Below are positions 27,198 through 35,514 of a DNA stretch of 64,000 bases, piece by piece. The translations under genes and the position numbers were made by a program. Source of the DNA: Rhizobiales bacterium dw_265 (GTDB taxonomy: Bacteria > Pseudomonadota > Alphaproteobacteria > Micropepsales > Micropepsaceae); contig JAAVUU010000008.1 in the NCBI GenBank assembly GCA_018449595.1, positions 108,008 to 172,007 of the forward strand, read 5' to 3'. Each line of letters starts with the position of its first letter. Positions within the stretch are counted from its first letter, which is position 1. Below the pieces are notes generated by a model. It had not been told where the DNA came from and did no database searches. It saw only the letters and a list, made by a program, of their open reading frames with translations.

Positions 27198-27530
27198 GGC
27201 GACCGATCATCAATAGGATGGAGAAATCCGGCGCAAGGCCAATTTGATGGTCGGAGCGACGCCGCGCACCGTAGCGCGCAAATAGGCGGCACGCTTGAGC
27301 CGCCCCCTTCGTCCGCGCACGAAACCTACGATGCGTGATGCTGGCGGGAAATTATTCTAACGGGTTTGGTTTGGTCCAGGATGTTCATCTGTCCCAAGAT
27401 GGGAATGCCCCCATGTCACCGATCTGCAGCATGGCGATCTTACGATTGGGAGGCCATGGCGTTAAACGGCTGCGTTCTTCGGATGATCGAATCGCACTAA
27501 TATCATGCGGATAGAATTGTGGGGCGGCCA
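27198..27530. other. Divergent intergenic region upstream of traG
   Basis: About 330 bases between the traG start (minus) and a small plus-strand gene. It should contain the transfer-operon promoter reading left and a promoter reading right. A short hairpin-capable stretch lies near 27390-27416 (CCCAAGATGGG, then GCCCCCATG). No recognisable gene or strong promoter was found. Confidence 0.4.
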
Positions 27531-27770
27531 ATGAATATCCAGGTATCTCAACAATCGCTCTCTAAGGCCGAATTGGAGAAGATGTGCCTCTCCTATCTGA
27601 GAATGCAGCCGCACTCTCAGCACATTGAGCGCGTCGTGGTGGCGCCACGGCCGAATGCCAAGCGCAATTGGATGGTGCTTGAGATCGATCCGCCATTGCC
27701 GACCAGCGCCGACGACGAAGCGCGCAATGCGGTGGCGGAGTTGCAGGCACAGTTTCGTCTGGCGGATTGA
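27531..27770 (+). CDS. Small conserved-looking hypothetical protein
   Basis: The ATG at 27531 follows GGGGCGGCC, and the frame encodes 79 residues. It is soluble, with a helical N-terminus (SQQSLSKAELEKMCLSYLRM), a central NAKRNWMVLEIDPPLP strand region and a C-terminal helix (DEARNAVAELQAQFRLAD). No family is recognised. It lies at the left edge of the ICE cargo segment, next to the H1-like gene on the same strand. Confidence 0.6.
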   Translation: MNIQVSQQSLSKAELEKMCLSYLRMQPHSQHIERVVVAPRPNAKRNWMVLEIDPPLPTSADDEARNAVAELQAQFRLAD

Positions 27771-27839
27771 CAATCTTCTGCGGGCAGGCGGCAGGCGACG
27801 AATCGGTCTATCCTCCGGAAAACGTCCGGGGCCCCGTTC

Positions 27840-28208
27840 ATGGCGAAGAAGCTCAGTAAACTGCTGGCACGCATCGAAGCGCTGGAACATGCCTTTGCCA
27901 AGTTGCTGTCGGCCAAGAAACCCGGCCGCAAGCCCAAAAAGACCAAGTCTTCCAAAACGGTATCGCGTAAGGCCGTAAAGGCCGCGAAGCCGACGAAAGC
28001 TGCGACGTCCAAAAAAATCGCTCGCAGAACTACGAAAAAGCGTCCGGCGAAGATCGCGAAGCAACCTGCCGTCAAGAAGGCACCGGTCGCTTCGGCGCTG
28101 ACGACTCCCAAACCGGCGAAGAAAAAGGCGGCGCGGAAGAAGAAGGTGCGTATTCCGCCCCCGACCGTGGGGCAACTCGCGCCGAGCGGCGCGCCGGACT
28201 TCGTTTAG
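27840..28208 (+). CDS. Lysine/alanine-rich histone-H1-like protein
   Basis: A 122-residue very basic protein. After a 25-residue helical start (KKLSKLLARIEALEHAFAKL) it consists of Lys/Ala/Pro/Thr-rich segments (AKKPGRKPKKTKSSK; KAAKPTKAATSKKIA; PAKKKAARKKKVR). Such composition marks bacterial histone-H1-like, nucleoid-associated or phasin-linked (PhaF-type) proteins. It probably binds DNA or RNA without sequence specificity. It could help silence or package the element. It is convergent with dinB. Confidence 0.72.
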   Translation: MAKKLSKLLARIEALEHAFAKLLSAKKPGRKPKKTKSSKTVSRKAVKAAKPTKAATSKKIARRTTKKRPAKIAKQPAVKKAPVASALTTPKPAKKKAARKKKVRIPPPTVGQLAPSGAPDFV

Positions 28209-28266
28209 CCGCTGGATCAGGTCTAGGCTGCGAACTGCCGAGTAAGCCCGAAGGATGGGGCGTATG

Positions 28267-29346
28267 TCAGGCCGAGAGCGCCAAATCCAACTGCGGGGCG
28301 CCTTGGCCGCCATTGTCGAAGTTTGAGACCGACACGCCCACAAGCCGGATGCCCAGTTCGACCGGGAAAACGGAGCGGATCAGATCCATGCTGATCTGAT
28401 GTAACAGCGCTTGGCTGTTCACCATTCCGCCCACGCTCCGGCTGCGGGTGGCCTGCCGGAAATCGGCATGTTTAATCTTCACAGTCACGGTGCGGCCATA
28501 GGCATTTGCCTTGAGGCACCACGCCCACACATCGTCGGCTTGTTCCAGTACCGCCTTTTCGATCGCGGTAGTATCGAACAGATCCTCCGAGAAGGTTGTT
28601 TCCGATCCCGACGATTTGCGTGGTCGGTCCGCGACCACCGGCCGATCATCCTCGCCGCGCGCGATAGCGTAGTACCAGGGCCCGGACTTGCCGAAGTGCT
28701 GCGATAAGAATTCCAGGGACCGTGTGCGCAAGTCCGCGCCGGCGTAAATTCCGAGATGGTTCATCTTCTCGGCCGTGACCGGCCCAACGCCATGAAACTT
28801 CCCCACTGGCAACGCTTCCACAAACGCTGCGCCCTTACCCGGCGGAATGACGAACTGGCCGTTGGGCTTGCGATGATCCGAGGCGAGCTTCGCCAGGAAC
28901 TTGTTGTAGGAGATGCCCGCTGAGGCGGTCAGGCCCGTCTTCTCGAAAATGCGGGCGCGGATTTCCGCAGCGGTGGCCGCGGCAGTCGGAATGGCGCGCA
29001 GATTTTCCGTCACGTCCAGATAGGCTTCGTCGAGGGAGAGGGGTTCGATCAGCGGCGTGTAGTCCGCGAAGATCGCGTGAATCTCCTTAGAGACGGCACG
29101 GTAGACCTCGAAGCGCGGGGGCACGAACACCAGTTCCGGACATTTGCGCTGCGCGGTGGTGGAGGGCAGGGCACTGCGAACGCCGAACTTTCGCGCCTCA
29201 TAGCTAGCCGCCGCGACGACACCGCGCTTGGCCGGATAGCCCACGGCGACCGGTCTTCCCCTCAGGGCTGGATCGTCGCGCTGTTCGACGGACGCATAAA
29301 AGGCGTCGAGGTCCACATGAACGATTTTGCGGATGTCGAATCCCAT
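28267..29346 (-). CDS. dinB: DNA polymerase IV (Y-family, DinB)
   Basis: From the ATG at 29346 the protein has 359 residues. Catalytic motifs are complete: HVDLDAFYASVEQ (residues about 10-22), then the second acidic pair in LSLDEAYLDVTENL (residues about 105-118). Thumb and little-finger regions follow (VGPVTAEKMNHLGI; helix-hairpin-helix). It performs error-prone translesion synthesis. A TTG 57 bases upstream is possible but unconserved. It is cargo in the ICE segment between traG and the relaxase. No LexA box was recognised upstream. Confidence 0.95.
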   Translation of the reverse strand: MGFDIRKIVHVDLDAFYASVEQRDDPALRGRPVAVGYPAKRGVVAAASYEARKFGVRSALPSTTAQRKCPELVFVPPRFEVYRAVSKEIHAIFADYTPLIEPLSLDEAYLDVTENLRAIPTAAATAAEIRARIFEKTGLTASAGISYNKFLAKLASDHRKPNGQFVIPPGKGAAFVEALPVGKFHGVGPVTAEKMNHLGIYAGADLRTRSLEFLSQHFGKSGPWYYAIARGEDDRPVVADRPRKSSGSETTFSEDLFDTTAIEKAVLEQADDVWAWCLKANAYGRTVTVKIKHADFRQATRSRSVGGMVNSQALLHQISMDLIRSVFPVELGIRLVGVSVSNFDNGGQGAPQLDLALSA

Positions 29347-29591
29347 CCTCCCATCCCATAGCGCACAAAGAACAGAATGGGAACATTCCGCCCTGGAAAT
29401 CAAGCGTCCGGGGGGCTATCGGCACAGGGATTCGGATGCCGGATTGAGGCGTTGTGCCGGCCCCTTGAAGGGTTTGGCGTGCGGAAACGCCGGAAATCGC
29501 GGAAATCCGCTCATTTTCAGATTCAGAGGGTCAGCCGGGAAGGGCGCGACGATCTAAGGGATCATCATCGGGTCTGGGTTATAGTGCCCGC

Positions 29592-29888
29592 ATGACTCGC
29601 GAACATGCCCTTGCCACTTTGCGCCGCCTGCGCCTGCCCCTAGAGGCCCGAGGCATTGCCCATGCCGCCTTGGTCGGCTCAGTGGCTAGGGGGCAGGACC
29701 GGGATAACAGCGACGTGGATGTCGTGGTGACGCCAGCGTCGGGACGGCGGCTGGATCTCATTGATTTGGGAGGCGTGCAGACCTTGCTTGATGACGGGTT
29801 TGGCCGCGAGGTCGATCTGATCGTGGAACCGGTGAAGAAACCGGAATTGCGAAAGGCGCTTGCACAAGACCGGCTCGATGCCTTCTGA
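29592..29888 (+). CDS. MNT-type nucleotidyltransferase (MntA-like antitoxin)
   Basis: The 98-residue protein has the minimal nucleotidyltransferase motif GSVARGQDRDNSDVDVVV at about residues 28-45 (the GS-x10-DxD pattern), with a third acidic position in REVDLIVEP near 72-80. In MntA/HepT pairs this protein AMPylates a HEPN ribonuclease to neutralise it. The downstream overlapping HEPN gene is truncated here, so the antitoxin is orphaned. Confidence 0.85.
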   Translation: MTREHALATLRRLRLPLEARGIAHAALVGSVARGQDRDNSDVDVVVTPASGRRLDLIDLGGVQTLLDDGFGREVDLIVEPVKKPELRKALAQDRLDAF

Positions 29889-29970
29889 GCGTGTTCGTCA
29901 GTGCTTTGCCGACATCATCGCTGCGATTGATCTGATAAGGACTTGGACCGAACAGGCGGATCAGATCTAG
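29878..29970 (+). pseudogene. Truncated HEPN (HepT/DUF86-like) toxin remnant
   Basis: An ATG at 29878 overlaps the end of the MNT gene and reads MPSERVRQCFADIIAAIDLI, then RTWTEQADQI and a TAG. This matches the first helix of HepT-type HEPN proteins. The rest, including the catalytic RxxxxH, is missing: the following sequence does not continue the domain in any frame I could follow. It looks like a deletion that removed the toxin and left the antitoxin. Confidence 0.6.
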
Positions 29971-30069
29971 CTGCGAACCGGCGGGTAGCGGGTCGGACAT
30001 CGCTTCACTTGGGCAGATGCAGCAGCCGGAAGGCCCCCCGATCAGGGCTGACTCGACATTCCGACTAAA

Positions 30070-30092
30070 ATAGCTATAATAATAGCCATAAT
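30070..30092 (+). promoter_or_regulatory. Direct-repeat operator and promoter of the Phd/PIN pair
   Basis: Two 11-base repeats, ATAGCTATAAT (30070-30080) and ATAGCCATAAT (30082-30092), differ at one base and are one base apart. The first contains a TATAAT box. They end 13 bases before the antitoxin start. This fits an autoregulatory site for the antitoxin or its complex. Confidence 0.6.
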
Positions 30093-30105
30093 TTAGAGGC
30101 CGATC

Positions 30106-30354
30106 ATGACCGCCTATAGCGTCGCCGACGCCAAGAATACGTTGCCGAAACTGATCGACCGGGCGCTTGAGGGCGAAGAGGTAGTGATCACCCGCCATGG
30201 CAAGGCTGTCGTCGAACTGAAGCCGGCAGTAGTCGCGTCCGGCGCGCCTACTGCGACCTATGCCTGGCTTCGCAGCCGGCGCCGCGAACGTCTTGGTGTT
30301 GGCCTCACCTCGGTCCAAATTCTGGAACAGCTATACGAGACCAAAGAGCGTTGA
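30106..30354 (+). CDS. Phd/YefM family antitoxin
   Basis: An 82-residue protein with the full Phd N-terminal pattern: YSVADAKNTLPKLIDRALEG, then EEVVITRHGKAVVELKP. A C-terminal toxin-binding tail follows (SVQILEQLYETKER). It binds DNA as a dimer and neutralises the PIN toxin whose TTG start overlaps its stop codon. Confidence 0.92.
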   Translation: MTAYSVADAKNTLPKLIDRALEGEEVVITRHGKAVVELKPAVVASGAPTATYAWLRSRRRERLGVGLTSVQILEQLYETKER

Positions 30355-30782
30355 GCGCCTATCTCGACGCCAGTGTGCTGTTACCGATCCTGGTCGAAGA
30401 ACCGTCCAGCGCTGCGGTTGATGCGTTCATGCTCGCGGGCGACCAGGAACTCCTCGTCAGCGACTTTGCCGCTGCCGAAGTGGCATCGGCCTTGTCCCGC
30501 TTGGTGCGGACGAACCTTCTACAGGAACAGGATGCTGTCCAGCGATTGGCCGATTTTGACGTCTGGCGTGCGGCAACATCCTCGCCGGTGGATGTTCATG
30601 CCGCTGACGTCAGGCTGGCTAATGCCTATGTGCGCCGCTTCGATCTCATGCTGCGCGCGCCCGATGCGCTCCATCTGGCTATCGCCCGCCGTCTCGATGC
30701 GACCCTTGTCACACTGGATCACCGTATCGTCATCGCTGCTACTGAGCTGGGCGTGGCGGTCGCGGAGCCGAAGGCGGCATAG
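30351..30782 (+). CDS. PIN-domain toxin (VapC-type ribonuclease)
   Basis: The 143-residue protein starts at a TTG overlapping the antitoxin TGA (TTGA). PIN acidic residues are visible: D6 in YLDASVLLP, E46 in FAAAEVASALSR, D104 in RAPDALHLAIARR and D122 in TLVTLDHRI. VapC toxins cleave tRNA or rRNA. Pairing a PIN toxin with a Phd-type antitoxin is common. The module probably stabilises the element. Confidence 0.92.
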   Translation: MSAYLDASVLLPILVEEPSSAAVDAFMLAGDQELLVSDFAAAEVASALSRLVRTNLLQEQDAVQRLADFDVWRAATSSPVDVHAADVRLANAYVRRFDLMLRAPDALHLAIARRLDATLVTLDHRIVIAATELGVAVAEPKAA

Positions 30783-30807
30783 AGCGACGGAGAGAGACCG
30801 TTCGAGT

Positions 30808-33417
30808 TCAATTAAGAACAAAGCCCACCCCCATGCCGGCGCTCATGCCGCTCATTGCGCCATAGCTGGCCGACGCCTTCACGATGACGCTGTTGTCGGG
30901 CATGAAATATGAGCCTCCGGCTGCGATCCCCATCTCGCCGTGCGACGTACCGAATGACATCCCGGCCATGGATTTTCCCGGCTCCGGCGCCTGGGGGAGA
31001 TTGGCGAGCGCTGCCGAGACGGCGGCGACGCTCCAGGTCTGGCGGGAGGCCTTGCCGAGCATCGAATTGGTGTAGGCGTCGGCCTGGCCGATTGCCGCCT
31101 CGACTTGGCCGACATTCGCCGCATCCGTGGGAGCCGACCCCGGCGCAACATTGGTGATCTGCCTTTCGGCGCCAGGGCTGCCGACGGATACCTCGCCCGC
31201 CGAACTGACAGTCTTGCCGGAGATGGGGTCTTTGTAGCTGCTCTGCCCGCCGCGCGACGCCACCGAACCGGCACCCAGGGCTACCGAATTATTCGCGGGT
31301 GCGGAACTGTTGCTGCCAATGGCGGTCGAATCGTTGCCCGTTGCGGTGGACCCGGACCCAACCGCGACGGAATTCGAGCCGTTCGAGGGCGAGGTGTTGT
31401 AGCCGTAACTGTTGAACAGAGTGACCAGAGAATTGGCCGTCATATTGGTGAAGGCTTCGGACAGGTTTATCGCCTGGGACACGGCATATTGGACCTGGCC
31501 GACATTGGCCGCGTCGGTCGGTGCCGATCCGGCGGCGACATTGGTAATCTGGCGCTCGGCGCCGGGGCTTCCCACGGACACTTCGCCCGCGGAACTGGTG
31601 ACCGCCCCGGAGATCGGGTCCGCGTAGGTCTGTGCGCCGCGCGCGGCGGTGGAGCCTGCGCCGAGGGCCACCGAATTGTCCGCCGTAACATTGGCGTTGG
31701 CGCCAAGCGCCAAGCCGGCCGCCCCCTGCGCGATCGCGCCATAGCCACCGGCAAAGGAGCCGCCACCAAGGGCTTGCGCGGCCGATCCTATGGCAACGGC
31801 CCTCGTGCCTGTCGCGATCGTGCCTCCGCCAAGGGCCAGCGCCTCCAGGGCCGATGCTTGGGCCGGCGCAAGTCCCGAATTGGCGGCAAAGAACTGCGTG
31901 CGGGTATCGGTATAGACATTGGCAGCGCTCAAGGTCGTGGCGCCCATATTGTCGGTGTAGAGGTTCGCTGCGGTTAGGGTCGCGGCGCCGACATTGTTGG
32001 CGTAATTCGTGGCGAAACTATTGGCCGCCGTAAGCGTCGTCGTCCCAACATTGTCGGCATAGCTTTTGGCCGTCGTTAGCGCCGCTGCGGTCGACGTGTC
32101 GGTGTAAAGGTTTGCGGCACTGAGGGTCGAGGCACCCACCCCGTCCGCGTAGGTCTTGGCGGAAACCAAAGTGGCCGCGCTTGAAGTGTCGGTATAACTG
32201 TTGGCGGACGCCAAGGTTGCCGCCCCAACGCTGTCGGCATAGGTGTTGGCCGAAGTCAGGGTCGTCGCCCCGACGCCATCGGCATAGGTCTTGGCGGATA
32301 AAAGGGTCTCCGCGCTCGAAGTGTCGGTATAACTGTTGGCAGAGGCCAGGGTCGCGGCACCAACGCTATCGGCATAATTGGTGGCGTAAAGGTTGGCCGC
32401 GCTGAGGGTCGTCGCACCGACATTATCGGCATAGGTCTTGGCCGAGCTGAGGCTCGCGGCGACCGAGGTGTCGGTGTAGCTGTTCGCCGTTGAGAGCGTG
32501 GTGGCGCCGGCGCCGTTCGCCGCGTTGGTGGCAAAGGTCTCCGCGGCCGTCAGGGTGGAAGAACCGACACCATCGGCATAGGTCTTAGCCGTCGTCAAAG
32601 CTGCCGCGCTGGATGTGTCGGTGTACGCCTTGGCCCCGGCGAGCGTGGTGGCGCCGACACTGTCGGCATAACCGTTCGCCGATGAGAGCGTCGATGACCC
32701 GACGCCGCTGGCGTAAATCTGCGCGGCGGAAAGAGTCGCGGCGGAGGAATTATCGGTATAACTGTTGGCCGAACCGAGGGTTGATGACCCGATGCCCGCT
32801 GCATAAGTCTGCGCGGCGGAAAGGGTCGCGGCGGAGGAATTGTCGGTGTAGCTGTTGGCGGAACCGAGGGTGGAAGACCCGATGCCGGCGGCATAGGTCT
32901 GCGCCGAACTCAGGATGCCAGCGGTGGCGTTGTTGGTATATGTATTGGCCTGGCCCAGAATCCCGCTGACGGCATTGTCGGTATAAGCGTTGGCTTGGGA
33001 GTCGATGCCGCCGATGGCGCTTTGCAGCTGCCCGACGGTTGCGGCATCCGAAGACGCGACGCCGGGCGCAAGATCGATAATCCTGCGGGTCAGGCCAGTG
33101 CTGGCATTGCCGACCGAGACAACATTGCTCTGGCCGTCGTCGCTCGAAAGCGTACCCAGTACAACCGCGGAATTGCCGTTGCTGGTCGTGCCCCAACCCA
33201 GCGTTACGGAATCTATCCCGTTAACGGAGTCCTGCACCGTCTGCGCCGTCTGGTCTTGCTCACCAAAATCAACGGCGAATCCTCCCGCCGTGCCGATGTT
33301 TTGCGCGTGTGCCTGACCGATGATGGACAGAGCCAGGAATAGGACTAGCGAGGCTTGTAGAAGCGTGCCGCGCATGCGCAGCGCAATGAAGTTCTCGGAC
33401 AAAATGGGTAAAGACAT
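30808..33417 (-). CDS. Trimeric autotransporter adhesin (YadA-like)
   Basis: The start at 33417 is supported by AGGAGA six bases upstream. An extended signal peptide follows (LLQASLVLFLALSIIGQAHAQ, ending near residue 39). The 869-residue protein has YadA head-type motifs (GSAAQALGGGSFAGGYGAIA; SNSVAVGSGSTATGNDSTAI) and neck/stalk motifs (PGAERQITNVAAGSAPTDAANVGQ, seen three times in related forms). A long internal repeat array lies at residues about 140-505. The C-terminal YadA anchor barrel ends SMAGMSFGTSHGE to GVGFVLN. It is secreted through its own trimeric barrel and mediates adhesion or biofilm. It is ICE cargo, with no regulator beside it. Confidence 0.93.
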   Translation of the reverse strand: MSLPILSENFIALRMRGTLLQASLVLFLALSIIGQAHAQNIGTAGGFAVDFGEQDQTAQTVQDSVNGIDSVTLGWGTTSNGNSAVVLGTLSSDDGQSNVVSVGNASTGLTRRIIDLAPGVASSDAATVGQLQSAIGGIDSQANAYTDNAVSGILGQANTYTNNATAGILSSAQTYAAGIGSSTLGSANSYTDNSSAATLSAAQTYAAGIGSSTLGSANSYTDNSSAATLSAAQIYASGVGSSTLSSANGYADSVGATTLAGAKAYTDTSSAAALTTAKTYADGVGSSTLTAAETFATNAANGAGATTLSTANSYTDTSVAASLSSAKTYADNVGATTLSAANLYATNYADSVGAATLASANSYTDTSSAETLLSAKTYADGVGATTLTSANTYADSVGAATLASANSYTDTSSAATLVSAKTYADGVGASTLSAANLYTDTSTAAALTTAKSYADNVGTTTLTAANSFATNYANNVGAATLTAANLYTDNMGATTLSAANVYTDTRTQFFAANSGLAPAQASALEALALGGGTIATGTRAVAIGSAAQALGGGSFAGGYGAIAQGAAGLALGANANVTADNSVALGAGSTAARGAQTYADPISGAVTSSAGEVSVGSPGAERQITNVAAGSAPTDAANVGQVQYAVSQAINLSEAFTNMTANSLVTLFNSYGYNTSPSNGSNSVAVGSGSTATGNDSTAIGSNSSAPANNSVALGAGSVASRGGQSSYKDPISGKTVSSAGEVSVGSPGAERQITNVAPGSAPTDAANVGQVEAAIGQADAYTNSMLGKASRQTWSVAAVSAALANLPQAPEPGKSMAGMSFGTSHGEMGIAAGGSYFMPDNSVIVKASASYGAMSGMSAGMGVGFVLN
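31905..32990 (-). repeat. Degenerate coding repeat array in the adhesin stalk
   Basis: The DNA encodes over twenty tandem units of about 14-17 residues, alternating forms of TTLSAANSYTDTSSAA and TLTTAKTYADGVGA. The unit is Ala/Thr/Ser-rich with a conserved Tyr-(T/A)-D. The units differ at synonymous and non-synonymous positions, so the array is diverged rather than recently copied. It probably forms an extended coiled stalk. Length variation between strains is likely. Confidence 0.85.
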
Positions 33418-33563
33418 GGCTTTCTCCTGGGGCCCGCACGGGGCGTTGAGGGAGACGTTCGGAGGGGCTGTGGGGTACGACTGGTGGGCGAGCCGCTAAG
33501 GCGGCGGCCGTGCGGCCCGGTGGAGTTCGGTCGAAGGCGGACCCGATGCGCGTGCCATGCCGG

Positions 33564-35282
33564 TCACAGCCCCAACCCGCGCTTGCGGCCGAAGTCCCAT
33601 TCGACCGACCCGCGCTGCATGACGCCGGCGACATGACGGCCCAGATGCTGCTCCAGCGCGGGCCGCCAGGGCACAAGCTGGAAGCCCAGGCCATCGTCGA
33701 TCATGGCGAAGCGCCCGGAGGCGAGGGTGATACGGGTGCGATAGCTGCCCGCGACATGCTCGCCGTCACCGGACGGCTGATGGGCGAGGCCGGTCTGCAC
33801 ACTCAGCTTGGCTATGGTGGTATCGAGTTCGCGCTGCTTGAGCGTGGCCAGCAGGTCGCGCGCAAAGGCGATGCCTGGGCTCTGCCGCTCGGCCAGGCCG
33901 GCACCGATCAGGTGCTCTGTCCGCTGCGCCATGGCGGCCTGAACTTCTGCGCCGAAGGCGGCATTGCCCGTCACCGCCTGGCGGTCGAGCAGGCGCCGGT
34001 CCAGCCAGGTCGCGCCCTCCGCCGTAACCTGCGCTTCGATGCTGAGATCGGAGCGCACTGCGAGCGAGACTTGGGGTCGGCCCTTGGCGTCGTCATAGGT
34101 TCGTGTTTCGACAATGGCGCCCGGCGTCGCATCGCCGGTCATCTCGATATTGGCGAAGCGGATATGATGGGTGCGGCCATCGAGACCTTCGATGATCGCG
34201 TAAGCACTTCCGGCAAGCTCGTCGTGCAGGCCGCGTTCGCGGAATCGCCCCAGGACCGGCTCGGCCGGAGCGCCGCCGTGGAGGGCAAAGCCGGTGACGT
34301 CCGGCTCCCGGCCGCGGCCGCTCATCGCCCGGTGCATGGTCTTGATGATGTCGCCGCGGATGGAGAGATCGCGCAGCGTCTGTTCGAGATTGGGCTTGAG
34401 GGTCCAGCGTCCGGGCGCGATCTGCTCGGCCAGTCCCAGCCGCTCCAGTTTGCTCGCCCGGCCGACCAGGAGGAGCCTGGTTTCGTCGCTCGCCTCTGCT
34501 CCGGGTCTAAGGTCGGCAACACCGGCCCCGTCGTCGATTGCGTTGCGCAATCCACGGTCCAGGCTCGTCCAACGCTCCGCTTCGACTTCGGCCTGCAGGG
34601 CGGCGCGGATTTCCAGTTCGGATCGAAGGCCGAGTTCGCGGGTCACCAGATCGGCGGCGCGGCTGCGCAGGCCCCGGCTGATATAGTCCCGGCTGATGAC
34701 CAGGTCGGTCTTGTCGTCGGCAACGCCGCGCACCAGGACATGGATGTGCGGGTTGTCGGTGTTCCAGTGATCGACCGCCACCCAGTCGAGTTTGGTGCCG
34801 AGATCCTTCTCCGCCTGCTTCATCAGTTCGCGGGTGAAGCCGTGGAGGTCCGCCATGCGCGGGGCGTCCTCTGGCGAGACGATGAAGCGGAAATGGTGCC
34901 GGTCTGCCTCGCAGCGTTCGGCGAAGGCTTTGCCGTCGGCGTTCTCGGAGCGTGCGTCGAACAGGGTGGCGTCCTGTCCGTCGCGGGTGACGCCCTCGCG
35001 CTTGAGATAGGCGATATGGGTGGCAAGCGGCGCCGCGCGAAAGCGGTTGCCGCTGTGGCGGACGACGCGCGCCTTGATGACGACACGCCGGGCGTTCGAG
35101 GTCGCCGCCAGCGAAAGGCGCCGACCGCGTCCGAAGGTGGAGCGGCTGGTGGCGCGGTTCCCACCGCCGAAACGCTTGCCGCTATGGCCGGCTTTCTTCG
35201 CAGCGCGCATCGCCTGGCCGACGAAACTCGTGTCGCGGATGCGTCCTGGCCGGACGCGCAGATCGTCGTCGCGGCGGTTCAT
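33564..35282 (-). CDS. Relaxase (VirD2-like, DUF3363 / RlxS type)
   Basis: From the ATG at 35282 the protein has 572 residues. The N-terminus is Arg-rich. The relaxase metal-binding motif HWNTDNPHIHVLVRG is near residues 168-182, with an upstream HHFRFIVSPEDA block near 130. The C-terminal half matches DUF3363. A plausible catalytic Tyr is in the HIAYLKREG region (near residue 90). It nicks oriT and pilots single-stranded DNA through TraG and the Trb channel. The gene is normally next to traG; here 6.3 kb of cargo separates them. A dyad-rich gap upstream is the oriT candidate. Confidence 0.92.
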   Translation of the reverse strand: MNRRDDDLRVRPGRIRDTSFVGQAMRAAKKAGHSGKRFGGGNRATSRSTFGRGRRLSLAATSNARRVVIKARVVRHSGNRFRAAPLATHIAYLKREGVTRDGQDATLFDARSENADGKAFAERCEADRHHFRFIVSPEDAPRMADLHGFTRELMKQAEKDLGTKLDWVAVDHWNTDNPHIHVLVRGVADDKTDLVISRDYISRGLRSRAADLVTRELGLRSELEIRAALQAEVEAERWTSLDRGLRNAIDDGAGVADLRPGAEASDETRLLLVGRASKLERLGLAEQIAPGRWTLKPNLEQTLRDLSIRGDIIKTMHRAMSGRGREPDVTGFALHGGAPAEPVLGRFRERGLHDELAGSAYAIIEGLDGRTHHIRFANIEMTGDATPGAIVETRTYDDAKGRPQVSLAVRSDLSIEAQVTAEGATWLDRRLLDRQAVTGNAAFGAEVQAAMAQRTEHLIGAGLAERQSPGIAFARDLLATLKQRELDTTIAKLSVQTGLAHQPSGDGEHVAGSYRTRITLASGRFAMIDDGLGFQLVPWRPALEQHLGRHVAGVMQRGSVEWDFGRKRGLGL

Positions 35283-35403
35283 GGCGATGCCGCCGCGGAA
35301 GGCTGCCAGCACCCTAAGATGTTGAAGCTGTGAACAAATTTGTGGAGGGCGGCAGCAGGGGTGCCGCGCTGCGCGAAAAAATTGCCAATCCAACCAACCA
35401 CAT

Positions 35404-35498
35404 GCGTCCCGAAAATCGGGACGCTTTTATCTAGCCATCGCTGGTCGGTGAATCTGGCGTGGAAGAACCCCGCGGAAACTCTGGAAATCCAGCGATGG
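35404..35498. other. Candidate origin of transfer (oriT) dyads
   Basis: Two inverted repeats lie in the 232-base gap upstream of the relaxase start. One has nine-base arms GCGTCCCGA/TCGGGACGC at 35404-35424 with loop AAA. The other has ten-base arms CCATCGCTGG (35435-35444) and CCAGCGATGG (35489-35498). Position next to the relaxase gene and lack of any plus-strand gene needing a terminator favour oriT. A nic site was not identified. Confidence 0.4.
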
Positions 35499-35514
35499 AA
35501 GGGCCGGTGCAACA

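Noticed and set aside
31905..32990. Possible CRISPR-like repeats
   Set aside because: The repeats are coding, variable in length and have no constant spacer pattern. They encode the adhesin stalk.
33510..35333. 607-codon open frame antisense to the relaxase
   Set aside because: The minus strand encodes a recognisable relaxase; the plus frame has no motif.
35404..35424. Terminator on the plus strand (hairpin followed by TTTT)
   Set aside because: No plus-strand gene ends nearby. Its place next to a second dyad and the relaxase favours oriT.
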